A stretch of 64,000 nt of DNA from Apostichopus japonicus (taxonomy: Eukaryota; Echinodermata; Holothuroidea; Aspidochirotida; Stichopodidae). The notes below the pieces were generated by a model. It searched no databases, had not been told where the DNA came from, and was given only the letters and a program-made list of their open reading frames with translations. How positions within the stretch are numbered: position 1 is the first letter of the stretch; the number at the start of each line of letters is the position of its first letter. Both the position numbers and the translations under genes were made by a program. Positions 60,371 through 64,000 of the stretch are shown here, in pieces. The stretch lies in NCBI RefSeq assembly GCF_037975245.1, contig NC_092574.1, positions 18,693,713-18,757,712 of the forward strand. The letters are read 5' to 3'.

Positions 60371-63300
60371 TGTGTTCAAATTTTGTGTAGCAGTTTGAAG
60401 GCTATGAATTTTGTCTCTTGTAAAATACTATGGTTCTTGGGTATATGAAACTATACAATTTTTGTGCTTATATAAAGCAATTGGATCATTTTGCAAAGTT
60501 TTTTGTTTTGTGATACAGGATTTATTCCATGCAGACCGAGTGCTCAGTGTTAAACTTGTTATGTAAATGCAACTCAGGGTTAACCCTGGATCAATCAATG
60601 CTGACAACTTTAAATTCAAACTTACCAAAGTATGTACATAGTTCAAGTATCTCCTGGCTATAAGTTTCAGTTGGGTCACATTAATGTGTATTGAAAATGT
60701 TTACCACATCACAGAAAATTTTCCTGCAGGGCTGCATGCGGCACATGAGCTCCCCTTTGCCTAGCTGTGAGTCTTGAATCGATACCGTAAATGAGGGTAT
60801 TTAGTGGGTAGTGTGCACTGAGGTTAATTGTGTATAAATGTCACAGTTTCAATGGCATAAAACGAGCTGCTACAGCAATTTTAGCTTCAGTTTATATACA
60901 CATTTGACTCAGTGATGGTTGAGTCTAGCATTAGATTGTTGCTTTCATTTTGTTTCTTGCTATTATTCACTGTTTAACCTCACAAGGTAAATTTATTTAA
61001 CAACTAAAATATTTCAGCTTGAATGGGTATACATTGTATGGTAAGAGTTCGTTGTTAAGGTGCTTTGCTGAACATTGTCACTGTGTTATGTGTTCAGTAT
61101 AAACAAGTGACCTGACCACATTACTGTCTACCTTTTTCATTGGTGTGATGTCATTATGATGTATGCAACCCTGAAAGGGCGTTTTCATGGATGCATCACC
61201 CTCATTCTGTGTTTTTTTACATCAACTAATCAATGTCTTTTCTCGCAAATTGTCTATTTTTTTCTTGGTTCTGATATGTGAGAAACAACATTTGGCATAT
61301 TGTAATCATGATGAGCTTTTTCTATTCCCAAATATTGCACATCCATCACAAAGATTGCAGTATGTTACTGTGTATCTGGACTTTGTGAACTTGTAGAGGG
61401 TTAGTCATCATGGTCGAACACATTGTCCATGGTACAGTATACTGTACAGTAGGTCTATTTCATGTATATAAAAATCTGTGCTAAGTTGCAATACCTTGAA
61501 TATATCTATATATACATTTCAATATGTGTTGCACATTGAAAGACCAATCTAGTATGCATATATACTGAATATGTTTTGCATACTGCAGATCTATGATCAT
61601 TGTTCACAAGGGGATTGCACTGTAAGCAATATAACTTGCAGTACTAGGAGGTTGAATGTCAAAGATGGACGGTGACTTTATTAATTAGAGTTATAATGCT
61701 ATATAGTCATAAGAAGGATACTCAATACATAGCTGATGTGTAGCTTTCCCCCCTGTACTGTAGCTAGCTTTTAATAAACAGATGCAAAATCATTCTCTAA
61801 CAACAGACAGGTGATCTGTCACTGAGAGAACCAAGAGGTGATTCTGTTTAATAAAGTCCACAGATTGAAATTAGTCTGATTTCAAAGGTTCTCAGATGTT
61901 CTTCCCAGACGATAATTTAGTTATGTTTCGATGCAGGCTATTGTTCATGTTGAATACCGGTCTGTAATCACTCTACAAGACACACTTGTTCAATTGTGAT
62001 GTTATCATTTATGTTTTTAAATAAATTAAAATAATGTGAGTTTTCTTTAGAAATAAATTTTGACCAATATTTTATTTTTTATATTTTATATATAACTCCA
62101 AATAATAAGATCTTTTCTTTATGTTTATAAATAAATTTCAAAAATATATAAATTTTGTTGTATTGTTGGAGAGCAGATCAAAGGCTAGGGAACACCATGT
62201 ATGTTCTGTAATCGTGTTTCGCATCATCCCTGGCAATTTTTGTCATGTCATGGGTTTCTTTTAACATTGCATGTCAGTATTATCGTCAGTAACTGTCACT
62301 GTATGCTAAATGTAGCCGTGTGTTCCTTGATGATTAATTCAAAGGATTTCATAATATTTTCCCCCTGTTGTTTTCTTCCTCTTTCATTTTCAGCTTCTTG
62401 GCAACGCTAAAAGTTATAATTGTTTGCCAGTTTTTGTTCTGGTATTTGGAAATAGTTTCTAAAGGCTCTTCCAAGAAGTCATACACACTGGTTATAAATG
62501 CACTGGCAGAACAACACTAATCACTCACCAAGTCCACCTGTATAGAACAATATTAACTGAAGCAAATGGGGCCAACCTGAGACAAAACATGAATAAAAAA
62601 AGGTGAAAAAGTTACTCTACGGCTGCAGTGTGTTAAGAAACTTTTTCTTCACGACAATGAGGTTTGAAAATACGGTTCAAACAGATCGTATGTGTATGAT
62701 CCTTTATGATAGACATTAATACCAGCATTGATCAGAATTGACTACTATACTCTGCAAATGGTAGATTCGGAATAAAGAGGTGATAGGCGTCTACCCAGAA
62801 GAGGGTCAGTTGGGGCGCTGCAGTCAGATATTACCAGTTAATAGGCTACGTAGGTAGGCAGGAATGTGTAATAGTTGAGTCAAGACAGGTCAGTATCCTC
62901 GCATGTAAATTAGCCAAACCAGGGAGTTTTTGGTGTTCATACAGAATCAGACTAAACTAGTTGATTTACTTTGCTCCTCTCTTACCTGTCTCCCACTCCA
63001 CATCTGCACTTTCTCATCTACCTAGCTACATACACCTAACTAGACTAGACTTGCATCATTAAGCAAAGGAAGTGTAACCTATTGTTTCAGATGTCATTCA
63101 CTTAATATAGTTTGTATAGGCACAGTACTGATTAATTCTTCAGCATCAGGAAGCTACAGTATTGCAGATTTGATACCTGCACTTTGTGCTGGACTGTGTC
63201 CAATATGCAATCCATGATATAAAAGTGGACGGTAGCACATCCAGCACTGAATAAGCTTCCGTGCCACAGGTCTATCAATGCTGCTGCCTGTTAGAAAGTT

Positions 63301-64000
63301 TTACACCATAATATGTCATAGTTGTTGAGTGGAATGTTATTGAAATGCCCTTTGCATTGGGTTATAACTCCAGTTGATACTCACACATACTTTTCGTAAG
63401 GCAGAACATGTCCATCAAACTTTCAAGGAGATCTATGAGGCTCAAAAAAATGTGGCTGTTATTAATTGTACAGTTGATAATGGACACATGTTTAGTACAC
63501 ATGTACATGAAACTTTCTCTTGCAAAATTATAATACAATGTTTCTTGTTTGTCATCCTGAAAACATCCTTGGCGCAATAAAGAAGGTTAGAAAAAAGTGT
63601 GAAAGAGGCAGAACAAAAGAGATCATTTGAAAAGCCAATAGCCAATGGACTGGCTTAAAAATGCCCAGGATAATCTGTCAGTTATTAATATGCAAATACT
63701 TTAGTAGCCAGTGCTAGCCCTGTTGGAGCAATGAATTCTGTGCTATACTTTCATGTCCAGCTTCAGGGCACTCGTACTGGTAGTATTAGCCGGTACAGGG
63801 CGCTGTGAAATATGGTTAGGGAGGGCAGTGTCAAGTGGTATTAGCATTACAAAATGGTCCCAGTTATTGGCTTCAAAATTTTGGTATAGTAAATAATTTA
63901 GATGCTGTTCAACTCCTCTCAAAAATAATTATTATTCCTGAGTGAAAGCTGTGGATAAAGTAACTACAAATATATACATGTCTATAAATATATATTCTAG
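60371..64000 (+). other. Probable GRAF-like intron 1, distal part
   Basis: No exon, RNA or complete element recognised. A phrase ACAGGT(A/C)AGTATC...CCAAACCAG..AGTTTT at about 62886-62933 is shared with 53805-53847, so a dispersed repeat is present. Confidence 0.4.

Overview
This is a stretch of an animal nuclear genome. It has spliced genes with GT-AG introns, AT-rich intergenic DNA, LINE, SINE and DNA-transposon debris, TTAGGG-type repeats and no operons. The gene set (class A GPCR, TIMM8, SPCS3, MFSD6-like, GRAF/oligophrenin family) is generally metazoan. The repeat style suggests a marine deuterostome, perhaps an echinoderm; that placement is an inference and I cannot name a species.

Layout. 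26-534: hAT-type MITE. 1349-2629 (-): intronless class A GPCR. 3536-5108 (-): dead LINE copy. 6988-7228: (CATCGT)n/(CAT)n microsatellite. 7.3-16 kb: gene-poor, with a dispersed repeat family that forms tandem arrays of about 146-148 bp monomers; the array at 14643-15655 is a three-monomer higher-order repeat carrying seven perfect DR4 (AGGTCA-N4-AGGTCA) motifs. 18354-18818 and 20034-20426: two hAT MITEs with 8-bp target duplications. 21145-21426 (+): TIMM8. 25494-29069 (-): SPCS3 in four exons. 29.1-33.8 kb: AT-rich, no gene seen. 33847-37819 (-): MFSD6-like transporter in four exons, with all three introns in phase 1. 38668-38945: small inverted-repeat element around a telomere-like tract. 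39450-43024: a 3.6-kb foldback-like element with about 36-bp inverted ends, a 6-bp target duplication, inverted minisatellite arms, a U2 snRNA fragment and a 55-bp tandem array. 45193-48799: a 3.6-kb hAT element with its own 8-bp target duplication, a transposase C-terminal remnant and other elements nested inside. 50013-50166 (+): first coding exon of a GRAF/oligophrenin family RhoGAP; the rest of the window is probably its first intron, holding a TTAA-flanked element, a SINE and two LINE 3' ends.

The host genes are ordinary housekeeping or receptor genes (mitochondrial import, ER signal peptidase, membrane transport, peptide-type GPCR signalling, Rho regulation) and show no sign of acting as one system. 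The unusual content is in the mobile and repeated DNA: five hAT-type elements, four of them with perfect 8-bp duplications and several sharing one internal block with different termini; the foldback-like element, which I cannot assign to a known superfamily; and the DR4-bearing higher-order repeat.
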